From Kaistella polysaccharea (lineage in GTDB: Bacteria; Bacteroidota; Bacteroidia; Flavobacteriales; Weeksellaceae), in NCBI RefSeq assembly GCF_020410745.1, contig NZ_CP084528.1:744001-808000 (forward strand): a stretch of DNA of 64,000 bases. The letters are read 5' to 3'. Position 1 is the first letter of the stretch. Every line of letters begins with the position of its first letter. The notes below the pieces were generated by a model. It was given only the letters and a program-made list of their open reading frames with translations. It searched no databases and was not told where the DNA came from. Shown here one piece after another: positions 24,195 to 31,285 of the stretch. Position numbers and translations under genes: made by a program.

Positions 24195-24350
24195 TTAAAT
24201 TTCTTTTATATTACCCTTATTTTTTTTGCATTTTTCACTGCAATACTTTACACTTTCCCAATCTTTTTCCCATTTCTTTCGCCAACTAAAAGACAATGTA
24301 CACACTTCACATATCTTTGTGGGAAGGTTGCCCTTTTTTACATTTTTCAA
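24195..24350 (-). CDS. DUF2256-family small zinc-ribbon-like protein, TTG start
   Basis: This 51-residue ORF is easy to overlook. It starts with TTG at 24350; no ATG exists in frame after the upstream stop. It reads [13 protein letters not shown], then [28 protein letters not shown]. The LPxKxCxxC, FxWRKKWxxxWxxVxYCSxxC pattern is the DUF2256 signature, with four cysteines likely to bind zinc. It fits exactly between the flavin reductase (six bases) and the SDR (one base), so it is a real operon member. DUF2256 genes commonly lie next to photolyase/cryptochrome genes; the function is unknown. Confidence 0.88.
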   Translation of the reverse strand: MKNVKKGNLPTKICEVCTLSFSWRKKWEKDWESVKYCSEKCKKNKGNIKEI

Positions 24351-24356
24351 ATTGAT

Positions 24357-24977
24357 TTATGGTTTTGCGTACGGTAACTGCTCCAGGAAAACTCCTTTAT
24401 AGTAAGCGTCTAAACCACCGCTCAATAATAAACCATCACCTTTAACCAGACCATCTTCTGATAATCTGGTGCTGGGAATATGAATAGCTTCCACACTTCC
24501 AATAACCAAAATAGTATTATTAATTTCTAAATTAAGAATCTGTTGCAGTTTCATCTCAATCTTAATTTCAGCCTCCTTTACAAAAGGTGCAATGCAATTA
24601 TTTACATATTCGGGCGAAAAACCTACCACTTCAAATTCCGATGTATCTTTTGGATACCGCGCCGAGGTTTGATGGGAGTGGCTGGCTAAAGTTTCATTAA
24701 CATAATTAATGGTGTAATATTCGGTCTCGCGGATGTTTTCTAAGGTATCACGCTCAACAGAATCGGGCCGTGAAATAAAGCCAAACAAGGGCGGATGGGA
24801 ACCTAAATGAATCAGCGAATTAAAAATTGCCACATTTTCCTGACCATCTTTAGACTTTGTACCGATTAAAGAAACCTGACGAATACCCGCTACAGAATTA
24901 ATCAATTTTGCACGAAAACGTTGTTCGCTTTCTAAAATTTCTTCTTTACTAAATGTTAAAATCTGCTCTTTCTGCAT
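24357..24977 (-). CDS. Flavin reductase-like FMN-binding split-barrel protein
   Basis: The 206-residue protein has the split-barrel flavoprotein pattern: RQVSLIGTKSKDGQENVAIFNSLIHLGSHPPLFGFISRP, then TLENIRETEYYTINYVNETLA and the SARYPKDTSEFEVVGFSP segment. Flavin reductases of this class use NAD(P)H to reduce FMN or bind flavin as a cofactor. In an operon with photolyase it may supply or keep reduced flavin, an inference from context. It starts one base after the DUF2805 stop. Confidence 0.88.
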   Translation of the reverse strand: MQKEQILTFSKEEILESEQRFRAKLINSVAGIRQVSLIGTKSKDGQENVAIFNSLIHLGSHPPLFGFISRPDSVERDTLENIRETEYYTINYVNETLASHSHQTSARYPKDTSEFEVVGFSPEYVNNCIAPFVKEAEIKIEMKLQQILNLEINNTILVIGSVEAIHIPSTRLSEDGLVKGDGLLLSGGLDAYYKGVFLEQLPYAKP

Positions 24978-24978
24978 C

Positions 24979-25254
24979 TTATCGCTTGCTTATTTTATTA
25001 CCAGTAATTGACCGCTGTCGGGTACACCTAAATCGATCAATATCTTCGTTCCTTTTGTATAAATGCTTCTGACTAATTCCCGAATTAACGCGAGCACGCC
25101 AGAGTTTAAATGAAGTTCTCTTCAACTCTTTTCGCATCAGTGCAATCACGTCTTTTTCTGCAAGGGAAAACTGATATTTAATGGCTTCAAAAGGTGTTCG
25201 GTCTTCCCACGCCATTTCTATAATTCGATCCGTTTGTGCTTCGTTTAAAATCAC
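24979..25254 (-). CDS. DUF2805-family protein (TIGR03643 type), GTG start
   Basis: The 91-residue product, IILNEAQTDRIIEMAWEDRT after its first residue, continues with FEAIKYQFSLAEKDVIALMRKELKRTSFKLWRARVNSG and a basic C-terminus. This matches the small DUF2805 family, which resembles a helix-turn-helix and is often found with cryptochrome/photolyase genes. The start is GTG, overlapping the ABC1 stop by four bases (GTGA). A nucleic-acid-binding role is possible from the basic tail (residues 64-91), but untested. Confidence 0.8.
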   Translation of the reverse strand: MILNEAQTDRIIEMAWEDRTPFEAIKYQFSLAEKDVIALMRKELKRTSFKLWRARVNSGISQKHLYKRNEDIDRFRCTRQRSITGNKISKR

Positions 25255-26570
25255 GATGCTGTAAAATTTTTATAATTATTTACACTGACATTACGGGCCT
25301 TGATAGCATGCATTAAATTGTAAAGACCAAAAAATGTTCTGTTCATGTAAATAAAATGTCGGGAACCCCGATTGGCATTGCGCCCTTTCAACTGGGTGTT
25401 TTTAGCATATTTCTGACCTAGATCAGCAATTGCCGCAAAGAATTTTCCATCTGAAAAATCGAAACTTTCTTCCTGAAAAGGAGTCGTAAATAAATACAAC
25501 AATTCATAAAATATTTCGGTGAAGAATTCTTTTTCTTCCGCAGAATCATCAGGACGAATAATTTCTAATTCTAATAATTTTCGATCTAAAAATTGTCGAT
25601 CATCTAAATTTTCCCGAACGGCGAGTTCAAAATAAGGAATATAAAAATCCTCCGGAATACTTTTCATACACCCAAAATCGATGGCGATTAAGGTTCCTTT
25701 GTCATCAACTAAAAAATTTCCGGGATGCGGATCTGCATGAACTTTCCGCAACGAGTGAATCTGAAACATATAAAAGTCCCACAAGGCCTGCCCCACTTTA
25801 TTCGCTAATTCCGGATCTGTATTTTCATCACAAAATGTAGAAAGATGTTTGCCATGCATCCAATCCATCGTAATAATTCGGTCATTAGAATATTCGGGAT
25901 AATAATTAGGGAAAGTGAGATTTGGCAAGTTTTCACAACTTTTACGAATTTCTAAACTCTGTTCAATCTCCAGTTTATAATCTGTTTCTTCCAGAAGTTT
26001 ATCCTCAACTTCTTTAAAGTATTGATCGGAGTTTTTTCCTTTAATATTAAACATCTTCATTGCAATGGGCTTTACCATTGCCAAATCGGAAGAAATACTA
26101 TCGGATACGCCAGGATATTGAATTTTCACCGCCAGCTCTTTACCATCTTTAAAGGCTTTATGTACCTGACCAATACTCGCAGCATTGCTAGACGTACTTT
26201 CGAACGTATCAAATAATTCCGTAGGTTTCTTTCCAAAATGATTTTTGAAAATTTTATTAACCAATGGCGGAGAAAGTGGCGGAACCTGGAACTGTGAAAG
26301 AGAAAATTTTTCAACATACGCTGCCGGTAATATATTCTTTTCCATGCTGAGCATTTGAGCAACTTTTAAAGCGCTGCCTTTCAATTCCTTTAAACTATCA
26401 TAAATATCGGTCGCGTTATTTTTATTTAAATTCTCTTTCGCTTCACCTTCTGTCTTGGTAATTTTCTCCCCGTAATATTTTAAATAGTTCACGCCAACCT
26501 TTGCTCCCGTAGAAATAAGTTTGCTGGCGCGCTGAATTTTACTGGTAGGTATTTTATCTAATGTTTTCAT
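25251..26570 (-). CDS. ABC1/UbiB/AarF-family atypical kinase
   Basis: The 439-residue protein belongs to the UbiB/COQ8 atypical kinase family. The Ala-rich loop region reads SNAASIGQVHKA (about 128-139), the catalytic loop is HADPHPGNFLV and the metal motif is AIDFGC. The family's defining KxGQ motif is KVAQ here (residues 69-72, GSALKVAQMLSMEKN), with Gly replaced by Ala. UbiB members assist ubiquinone or other prenyl-lipid biosynthesis; in plants ABC1K proteins sit in plastoglobules and affect carotenoids and photoprotection. Its place in a photolyase operon opposite carotenoid genes fits a lipid-pigment role. It overlaps both neighbours by four bases. Confidence 0.9.
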   Translation of the reverse strand: MKTLDKIPTSKIQRASKLISTGAKVGVNYLKYYGEKITKTEGEAKENLNKNNATDIYDSLKELKGSALKVAQMLSMEKNILPAAYVEKFSLSQFQVPPLSPPLVNKIFKNHFGKKPTELFDTFESTSSNAASIGQVHKAFKDGKELAVKIQYPGVSDSISSDLAMVKPIAMKMFNIKGKNSDQYFKEVEDKLLEETDYKLEIEQSLEIRKSCENLPNLTFPNYYPEYSNDRIITMDWMHGKHLSTFCDENTDPELANKVGQALWDFYMFQIHSLRKVHADPHPGNFLVDDKGTLIAIDFGCMKSIPEDFYIPYFELAVRENLDDRQFLDRKLLELEIIRPDDSAEEKEFFTEIFYELLYLFTTPFQEESFDFSDGKFFAAIADLGQKYAKNTQLKGRNANRGSRHFIYMNRTFFGLYNLMHAIKARNVSVNNYKNFTAS

Positions 26571-27238
26571 GAATTGGGTCTTACTTTTTCGTTAAATATA
26601 AATTTCCCTAAATCCACCAATTTTTTAAATGGTTTCACATCGAGCAATTCAAAACTTGTATCTACGGATTTTTCAATGAAAATATCTGTTTTCTCAAAAT
26701 TAGAACTCGTGTCCTCCAGCCAGAATTTTAAAGTTGCCACAAAATGACCCCAATATAATTCTTCGATGCCTTTGTTTTTAATCTTTTCCATTTTAGCCAT
26801 ACTTTCAGTCTGATTTTCCATCACAGATTCAGAAAGGCCAAGACTTTTTATAAAACGCTGAAATTCTTTTTTCAAAGACCAGAGTTTCTTTACATTTTGC
26901 AGATTATTTTTTTCCTGACCTATCAGGTAAATAACTAAACTTCGGTTCAAGGTAAGCTGCTCATAAAATGTAAAATAGAAAGACAACATTTTATTTTTCG
27001 GCGTTTCCATTATATAGGATTCTTCTGCTGAAATTAAGAGAAGCGTCTGATCCATGAAGTATTTCAGATAATCACCTTCCAATTGATCAAAATTTGCGTA
27101 GTAAAAGTAGAAATCACTTTCAGCAATCACATTATCGTCACAGAACGTAAATACATTAAGCGGTTTTTTATTGTTTCTCAATACATAATTAGAATACAAT
27201 TCTAAAATCTTTTCCTGAGTAACTTCTATATTTTTCAT
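26567..27238 (-). CDS. TetR-family-like regulator with divergent DNA-binding region
   Basis: The 223-residue all-helical protein has the length and layout of a TetR regulator: a roughly 50-residue N-terminal part, then a ligand domain. The N-terminus NIEVTQEKILELYSNYVLRN is like helix 1. The region where the recognition helix should be, FTFCDDNVIAESDFYFYYANFDQL, keeps the FYFYYANFDQL end of the HTH but has lost the usual GVSxGT pattern. It is the first gene of the photolyase operon and lies 87 bases from divergent crtI, so it is a good candidate to control both. Its DNA binding is uncertain. Confidence 0.72.
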   Translation of the reverse strand: MKNIEVTQEKILELYSNYVLRNNKKPLNVFTFCDDNVIAESDFYFYYANFDQLEGDYLKYFMDQTLLLISAEESYIMETPKNKMLSFYFTFYEQLTLNRSLVIYLIGQEKNNLQNVKKLWSLKKEFQRFIKSLGLSESVMENQTESMAKMEKIKNKGIEELYWGHFVATLKFWLEDTSSNFEKTDIFIEKSVDTSFELLDVKPFKKLVDLGKFIFNEKVRPNS

Positions 27239-27259
27239 AACTTGTTAAATAATTAAGTA

Positions 27260-27308
27260 CAAATTTAGTAAAAAAATTTTCTATTTAAGAAATAAAAGTA
27301 TATTTTTG
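27260..27308. promoter_or_regulatory. Divergent promoters between the photolyase and carotenoid operons
   Basis: On the minus strand a -7 box TAAATTTG (27260-27267) faces the TetR-like gene. On the plus strand a -7 box TATTTTTG (27301-27308) lies 17 bases before crtI. Between them TATTTAAGAAATA (27282-27294) is a short palindrome with 5-bp arms that could be an operator, though AT-rich palindromes arise easily by chance. No -33 TTG was found on either side. Confidence 0.5.
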
Positions 27309-27325
27309 TTCCATTATTAAAATAG

Positions 27326-28801
27326 ATGAAGAAAGTTGTAATCATTGGATCTGGTTTTTCTGCACTCGCTTCTGCCTGTTATATGGCAAAGGCAGGCTAT
27401 TCTGTTCAGGTTTTAGAAAAGAATGAGCAGTTGGGAGGGCGCGCCTCAATGTGGGAGAAAGATGGTTTTAAGTTTGATATGGGTCCAAGTTGGTACTGGA
27501 TGCCAGATATTTTCGAGCGTTTCTTTTCAGATTTTGGTAAGAAAGTTTCAGATTATTACAGTCTTCAAAAATTATCACCCGGTTATCGCGTAGTTTTTGG
27601 GAAAGATGATTACATCGATATATCAGATGAGCCTGAAAAAATTATTGCGAAATTTGAAGAAATAGAACCGGGAAGCGGAAAACATCTGCGCAAATTCATG
27701 GAGGATTCCCGAAAAAATTATGAGATCGCAATGCAGGATTTGGTTTATAATCCTGGAAAATCTGTATTGGAACTCGTAAGTTTTGAAACTGCTATACGAT
27801 TGCCACTTTTCGTTCAGAATATTTCTGAAACGGTTCGTAAAAATATTAATAATCCGAAATTGCAAAGTATTCTGGAATTTCCTGTACTTTTTTTAGGTGC
27901 AAAACCTCAAAATACACCGGCATTTTATAACTTTATGAATCATGCAGATTTCGGTTTGGGAACCTGGTATCCGAAAGGTGGCTTTAATGCCGTTGCGAAA
28001 GGAATTGTACAATTAGCCCAAGAACTCGGCGTGGAATTTCATATTAATCAGGAGGTTACTAAAATTGAGACTGAAAATAACAAAGCAAAAAGAGTTATTA
28101 CGACTACAAATTCTTTCGATGCTGATATCGTAATTTCCGGAGCAGATTACGCGCACACCGAAACATTATTAAAACAAGAAGAAAAGAATTATAACAACGA
28201 ATATTGGATGAAAAAGGTTTTCGCACCTTCCTCCTTTTTATATTATGTCGCGTTTGATAAAGAAGTTCCAGAACTAAAGCATCATAATTTATTTTTTGAT
28301 ACCGATTTTGGTCAACACGCAGTTGATATTTACGATGAGCCAAAGTTACCGACGAAGCCTTTGTTTTACGCGAATTTTTCCTCGAAGACTGATAAAGATT
28401 TGTGCCCAGAAGGCAAAGAAATTGGTTTTTTCTTAATTCCGGTGGCTGTAGATTTAGAAGACAATCAGGAGATTCACGACCGCTATTTCGAACTTATTAT
28501 GGACCGAGTTCAACAAAATATTGGAGTTGATTTAAGGAGTAACGTACTTTTTAAAAGAAGTTTTGGCGTTCAAGATTTTAAAGACCGCTACAATTCCTGT
28601 CGAGGTAATGCTTACGGATTGGCCAACACTTTACTTCAAACGTCAATACTTCGACCAAGCATCAGCAATAAAAAAATTAAAAATTTGTTTTATACTGGCC
28701 AGCTTACGGTTCCAGGTCCTGGAGTGCCGCCCGCTTTAATCTCCGGAAAAGTAGTGACAGACTATATTATTAAACATCAAAAAAACACAGTGACCCGATG
28801 A
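27326..28801 (+). CDS. crtI: Phytoene desaturase
   Basis: A CrtI-type FAD enzyme of 491 residues converting phytoene to lycopene. The N-terminal FAD loop is VIIGSGFSALASACYMAKAGYSVQVLEKNEQLGGRAS in overlapping parts, followed by FKFDMGPSWYWMPDIFERFF. The C-terminal signature is LFYTGQLTVPGPGVPPALISG. It is the first gene of the plus-strand carotenoid operon and overlaps crtB by four bases (ATGA). Confidence 0.96.
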   Translation: MKKVVIIGSGFSALASACYMAKAGYSVQVLEKNEQLGGRASMWEKDGFKFDMGPSWYWMPDIFERFFSDFGKKVSDYYSLQKLSPGYRVVFGKDDYIDISDEPEKIIAKFEEIEPGSGKHLRKFMEDSRKNYEIAMQDLVYNPGKSVLELVSFETAIRLPLFVQNISETVRKNINNPKLQSILEFPVLFLGAKPQNTPAFYNFMNHADFGLGTWYPKGGFNAVAKGIVQLAQELGVEFHINQEVTKIETENNKAKRVITTTNSFDADIVISGADYAHTETLLKQEEKNYNNEYWMKKVFAPSSFLYYVAFDKEVPELKHHNLFFDTDFGQHAVDIYDEPKLPTKPLFYANFSSKTDKDLCPEGKEIGFFLIPVAVDLEDNQEIHDRYFELIMDRVQQNIGVDLRSNVLFKRSFGVQDFKDRYNSCRGNAYGLANTLLQTSILRPSISNKKIKNLFYTGQLTVPGPGVPPALISGKVVTDYIIKHQKNTVTR

Positions 28802-29643
28802 ATAACTTAGAAATTTTTAATCAAGTTTGTGGCCTCTCGTCCAAAATGGTGACAGAACAATACAGTACGTCATTTTCCCGTGCATCTACTCTTTTCAAAC
28901 CGGAGATTCGTCAGCACATTTACAATATTTACGGATTTGTAAGATTGGCAGATGAAATTGTGGATACTTTCCATGATTTTGATAAAGCGAAATTAATGTC
29001 GGAATTTGAATACAACTATCATCTCGCCATGGAAAATGGTATTTCACTCAATCCTATTTTACAGTCATTTTGTACCACGCAACGGGAAAAGAAAATTCCA
29101 CAGCATCTGGTAGATTCTTTTTTATACTCGATGAAAATGGATCTGGACGAAATTAAAGATCTGAATGATGAAAAGTATAATGAGTATATTTACGGCTCCG
29201 CAGAAGTGGTAGGTTTGATGTGTTTAAAGGTTTTTGTAGATGGTAATGTTGAGGAATATGAACGGTTGAAACCATACGCTCAAAGTTTAGGTGCAGCTTT
29301 CCAAAAAATTAATTTTCTGCGTGATATTAGTGCCGATTACAATGATCTAGACCGCACTTATTTTCCAAATGTTGATTTTAGAAACTTTTCAGCAGCAGAC
29401 AAAGAGAAAATCGAGCAGGATATTGCAAAGGATTTCGCACATGCAAAAACAGGCATAAAAATGTTGCCAATGACTTGTAAACTTGCGGTGTATATGGCTT
29501 ACAAATATTATTTTAATCTCTTTAAAAAAATTAGAAAAACTGAACCAGAACTCCTTCTAACAAAAAGAATTAGAGTTTCAAACGCACGAAAAATGTATCT
29601 GTTTGGAGAAATGATTTTAAATAAAAATTTGAATTTGCTTTGA
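28798..29643 (+). CDS. crtB: Phytoene synthase
   Basis: CrtB joins two geranylgeranyl diphosphates to phytoene. The 281 residues have the first Asp-rich motif, VRLADEIVDTFHDFD, and the second, NFLRDISADYNDLDRTYFPN. The SxxFxxA-type start STSFSRASTLFKPE is also typical. The start overlaps crtI; the stop TGA shares a base with the next gene's ATG. No geranylgeranyl diphosphate synthase is seen in this window, so the substrate must come from a gene elsewhere. Confidence 0.96.
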   Translation: MNNLEIFNQVCGLSSKMVTEQYSTSFSRASTLFKPEIRQHIYNIYGFVRLADEIVDTFHDFDKAKLMSEFEYNYHLAMENGISLNPILQSFCTTQREKKIPQHLVDSFLYSMKMDLDEIKDLNDEKYNEYIYGSAEVVGLMCLKVFVDGNVEEYERLKPYAQSLGAAFQKINFLRDISADYNDLDRTYFPNVDFRNFSAADKEKIEQDIAKDFAHAKTGIKMLPMTCKLAVYMAYKYYFNLFKKIRKTEPELLLTKRIRVSNARKMYLFGEMILNKNLNLL

Positions 29644-30101
29644 TGAAAAAAATTGGCCTTTTACTACTACTTATATTTACCCAGGTGATGTACGCTCAAA
29701 ACTTGAAAGATTATCGTTCTCTTCTTCAAAAAGGGGAAAACTCAGAAAATGCCGCAAAGATGTTGATTGATAAATCGTCTGTGGCTTACACACAAACCAA
29801 ACAGCCTATTTACGCAGGTTTTCTGGCGGTGGGAAAATTCTTCATGGCGAAGCATGTTTTTAATCCACTGAAGAAAATGTCTTATTTTAATGAGGGAAAA
29901 AAAACGATGGAACAGGCCTTGAAATCTGATCGTAAAAATTTAGAAATCCGTTTGATGCGGTTAATTACGCAGGAAAATGTACCGAAATTGTTGGGTTATT
30001 ATCACGATATCGAAGAAGACCGCGCTTTTCTTACGAGAGAATATAAAACCACACCCGACAATGATTTGAAAGTATACATTAAAGATTATTTAAAGTTATA
30101 A
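29643..30101 (+). CDS. Secreted helical protein of the carotenoid operon, function unknown
   Basis: I start at the ATG at 29643, which overlaps the crtB stop (TGATG); a TTG one codon earlier is also in frame. A signal peptide, MKKIGLLLLLIFTQVMYAQ, is followed by about 130 residues that look helical and tetratricopeptide-like (KSSVAYTQTKQPIYAGFLAVG, SYFNEGKKTMEQALKSDRKNLEIRLMRL in parts). No catalytic motif is seen. Tight placement between crtB and crtZ, with one base before crtZ, suggests a linked role, perhaps at the envelope where carotenoids reside. Confidence 0.72.
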   Translation: MKKIGLLLLLIFTQVMYAQNLKDYRSLLQKGENSENAAKMLIDKSSVAYTQTKQPIYAGFLAVGKFFMAKHVFNPLKKMSYFNEGKKTMEQALKSDRKNLEIRLMRLITQENVPKLLGYYHDIEEDRAFLTREYKTTPDNDLKVYIKDYLKL

Positions 30102-30102
30102 C

Positions 30103-30576
30103 ATGGAATTTACAGGATATATATTATTAACCATCGCCGTTGTAATCATCATGGAAGGTGTTACCTGGGTTACCCACAAATTCATTATGCATGGATTAGG
30201 ATGGTATTTACATGAAGATCATCATCAACCAGGTTATCCACACGTTTTTGAGAAAAACGACGCTTTTTTTGTAGTCTTCGCAATCCCAAGTATGTTGCTT
30301 TTTTGGTACGGAACGCGGGACGGCATCAACTGGATGTTTTTTGTTGGACTGGGAATTTTAATTTATGGACTTTCTTATTTTCTGGTACACGACGTGTTAA
30401 TTCACCGAAGATTTAAATGGTTCGACAAAACAAATAACTGGTATTTACGTGGTTTACGTAAAGCTCATAAAATACATCACAAACATCTGGATAAAGAAGA
30501 AGGTGAATGTTTTGGAATGCTCTATGTTCCCCTAAAATATTTTCGGGAAGCACGTTTATCCACGGTAAAAAAATAA
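30103..30576 (+). CDS. crtZ: Beta-carotene hydroxylase
   Basis: CrtZ adds hydroxyl groups to the beta-ionone rings, leading to zeaxanthin. The 157-residue membrane protein has the His clusters that bind the di-iron centre: VTHKFIMHG, LHEDHHQP, HDVLIHRRF and HKIHHKHLDKEEGECFG. Four hydrophobic segments are seen. It requires beta-carotene, yet no lycopene cyclase (crtY) lies in the window, so that gene is elsewhere. It is the last gene of the operon, with no clear terminator after it. Confidence 0.95.
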   Translation: MEFTGYILLTIAVVIIMEGVTWVTHKFIMHGLGWYLHEDHHQPGYPHVFEKNDAFFVVFAIPSMLLFWYGTRDGINWMFFVGLGILIYGLSYFLVHDVLIHRRFKWFDKTNNWYLRGLRKAHKIHHKHLDKEEGECFGMLYVPLKYFREARLSTVKK

Positions 30577-30667
30577 ATTTAGCAGACTAACTTTGATAAT
30601 TCTTGGGATTTTTTCAGGTTCTTTTGTTGAATTCCCCACTTTAAGGTAGTTTGTGAATCCACGTTAG

Positions 30668-30675
30668 TATTTTTG
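30668..30675 (+). promoter_or_regulatory. Possible -7 box upstream of the SRPBCC gene
   Basis: TATTTTTG lies in the 223-base gap between crtZ and the SRPBCC gene, about 125 bases before the ATG. A TTTG upstream is at 14 bases, shorter than ideal. Nothing else was recognised in this gap. Confidence 0.3.
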
Positions 30676-30799
30676 GACAATACTGAGATTTATAAATCTA
30701 TCGGGAAAATATTCCTCCTGAAACACTTTACAATTTCATCTTTCTTTTATATATCGACTTAGTAGTATTTAAAAACTAAAAAATTATTCCATTCTACTA

Positions 30800-31285
30800 A
30801 TGAAAATTAATTTGACAAAACAATCGGGCATTTATACTTTAACGTCCGAACAGATTTTACCACTTTCATTAGAAAAAGCGTGGGATTTCTTTACAGTACC
30901 CACTAATTTAGATAAGATTACACCAAAAGAAATGGAATTTCGGATTACCAATAATCCGCCCAACAAAACATACAAAGGTCAAATCATCACCTACAAAATT
31001 GGAATTTTACCCGGAATTAGCTCAAATTGGATTACCGAAATTACGCATTTTGAAGATCAACAGTTTTTCGTCGATGAACAAAGATTTGGTCCGTATGCAA
31101 TGTGGCATCACGAACATCATTTTAAAGAAATTTCTGAAAATAAGGTTTTGATGACCGACATTGTTAATTTCAAAATGCCGTTCGGGATTTTAGGAGATTT
31201 TTTTGGTGGACAATTAGTGAAGAATAAAGTAAAATTTATATTTGAAAGCCGTTTTAAAATTTTAGAAAAAGCACTTGCATCATGA
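30800..31285 (+). CDS. SRPBCC-family (START-like) protein
   Basis: The 161-residue chain has the Bet v1-like pattern: an N-terminal strand (GIYTLTSEQILPLSLEKAWDFFTVPTNLDKIT in parts), then WITEITHFEDQQFFVDEQRFGPYAMWHHEHHFKEI and a long C-terminal helix. SRPBCC proteins hold hydrophobic ligands; the ligand here is unknown. It overlaps the next gene by four bases, and the two are probably coupled. Similar pairs occur near photolyase and carotenoid genes, so it may belong to the photoprotection region. Confidence 0.85.
   Translation: MKINLTKQSGIYTLTSEQILPLSLEKAWDFFTVPTNLDKITPKEMEFRITNNPPNKTYKGQIITYKIGILPGISSNWITEITHFEDQQFFVDEQRFGPYAMWHHEHHFKEISENKVLMTDIVNFKMPFGILGDFFGGQLVKNKVKFIFESRFKILEKALAS

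Noticed and set aside
30577-30799. A small gene or RNA in the gap after crtZ
   Set aside because: No frame of useful length, hairpin terminator or family pattern was found, only one weak promoter-like box.
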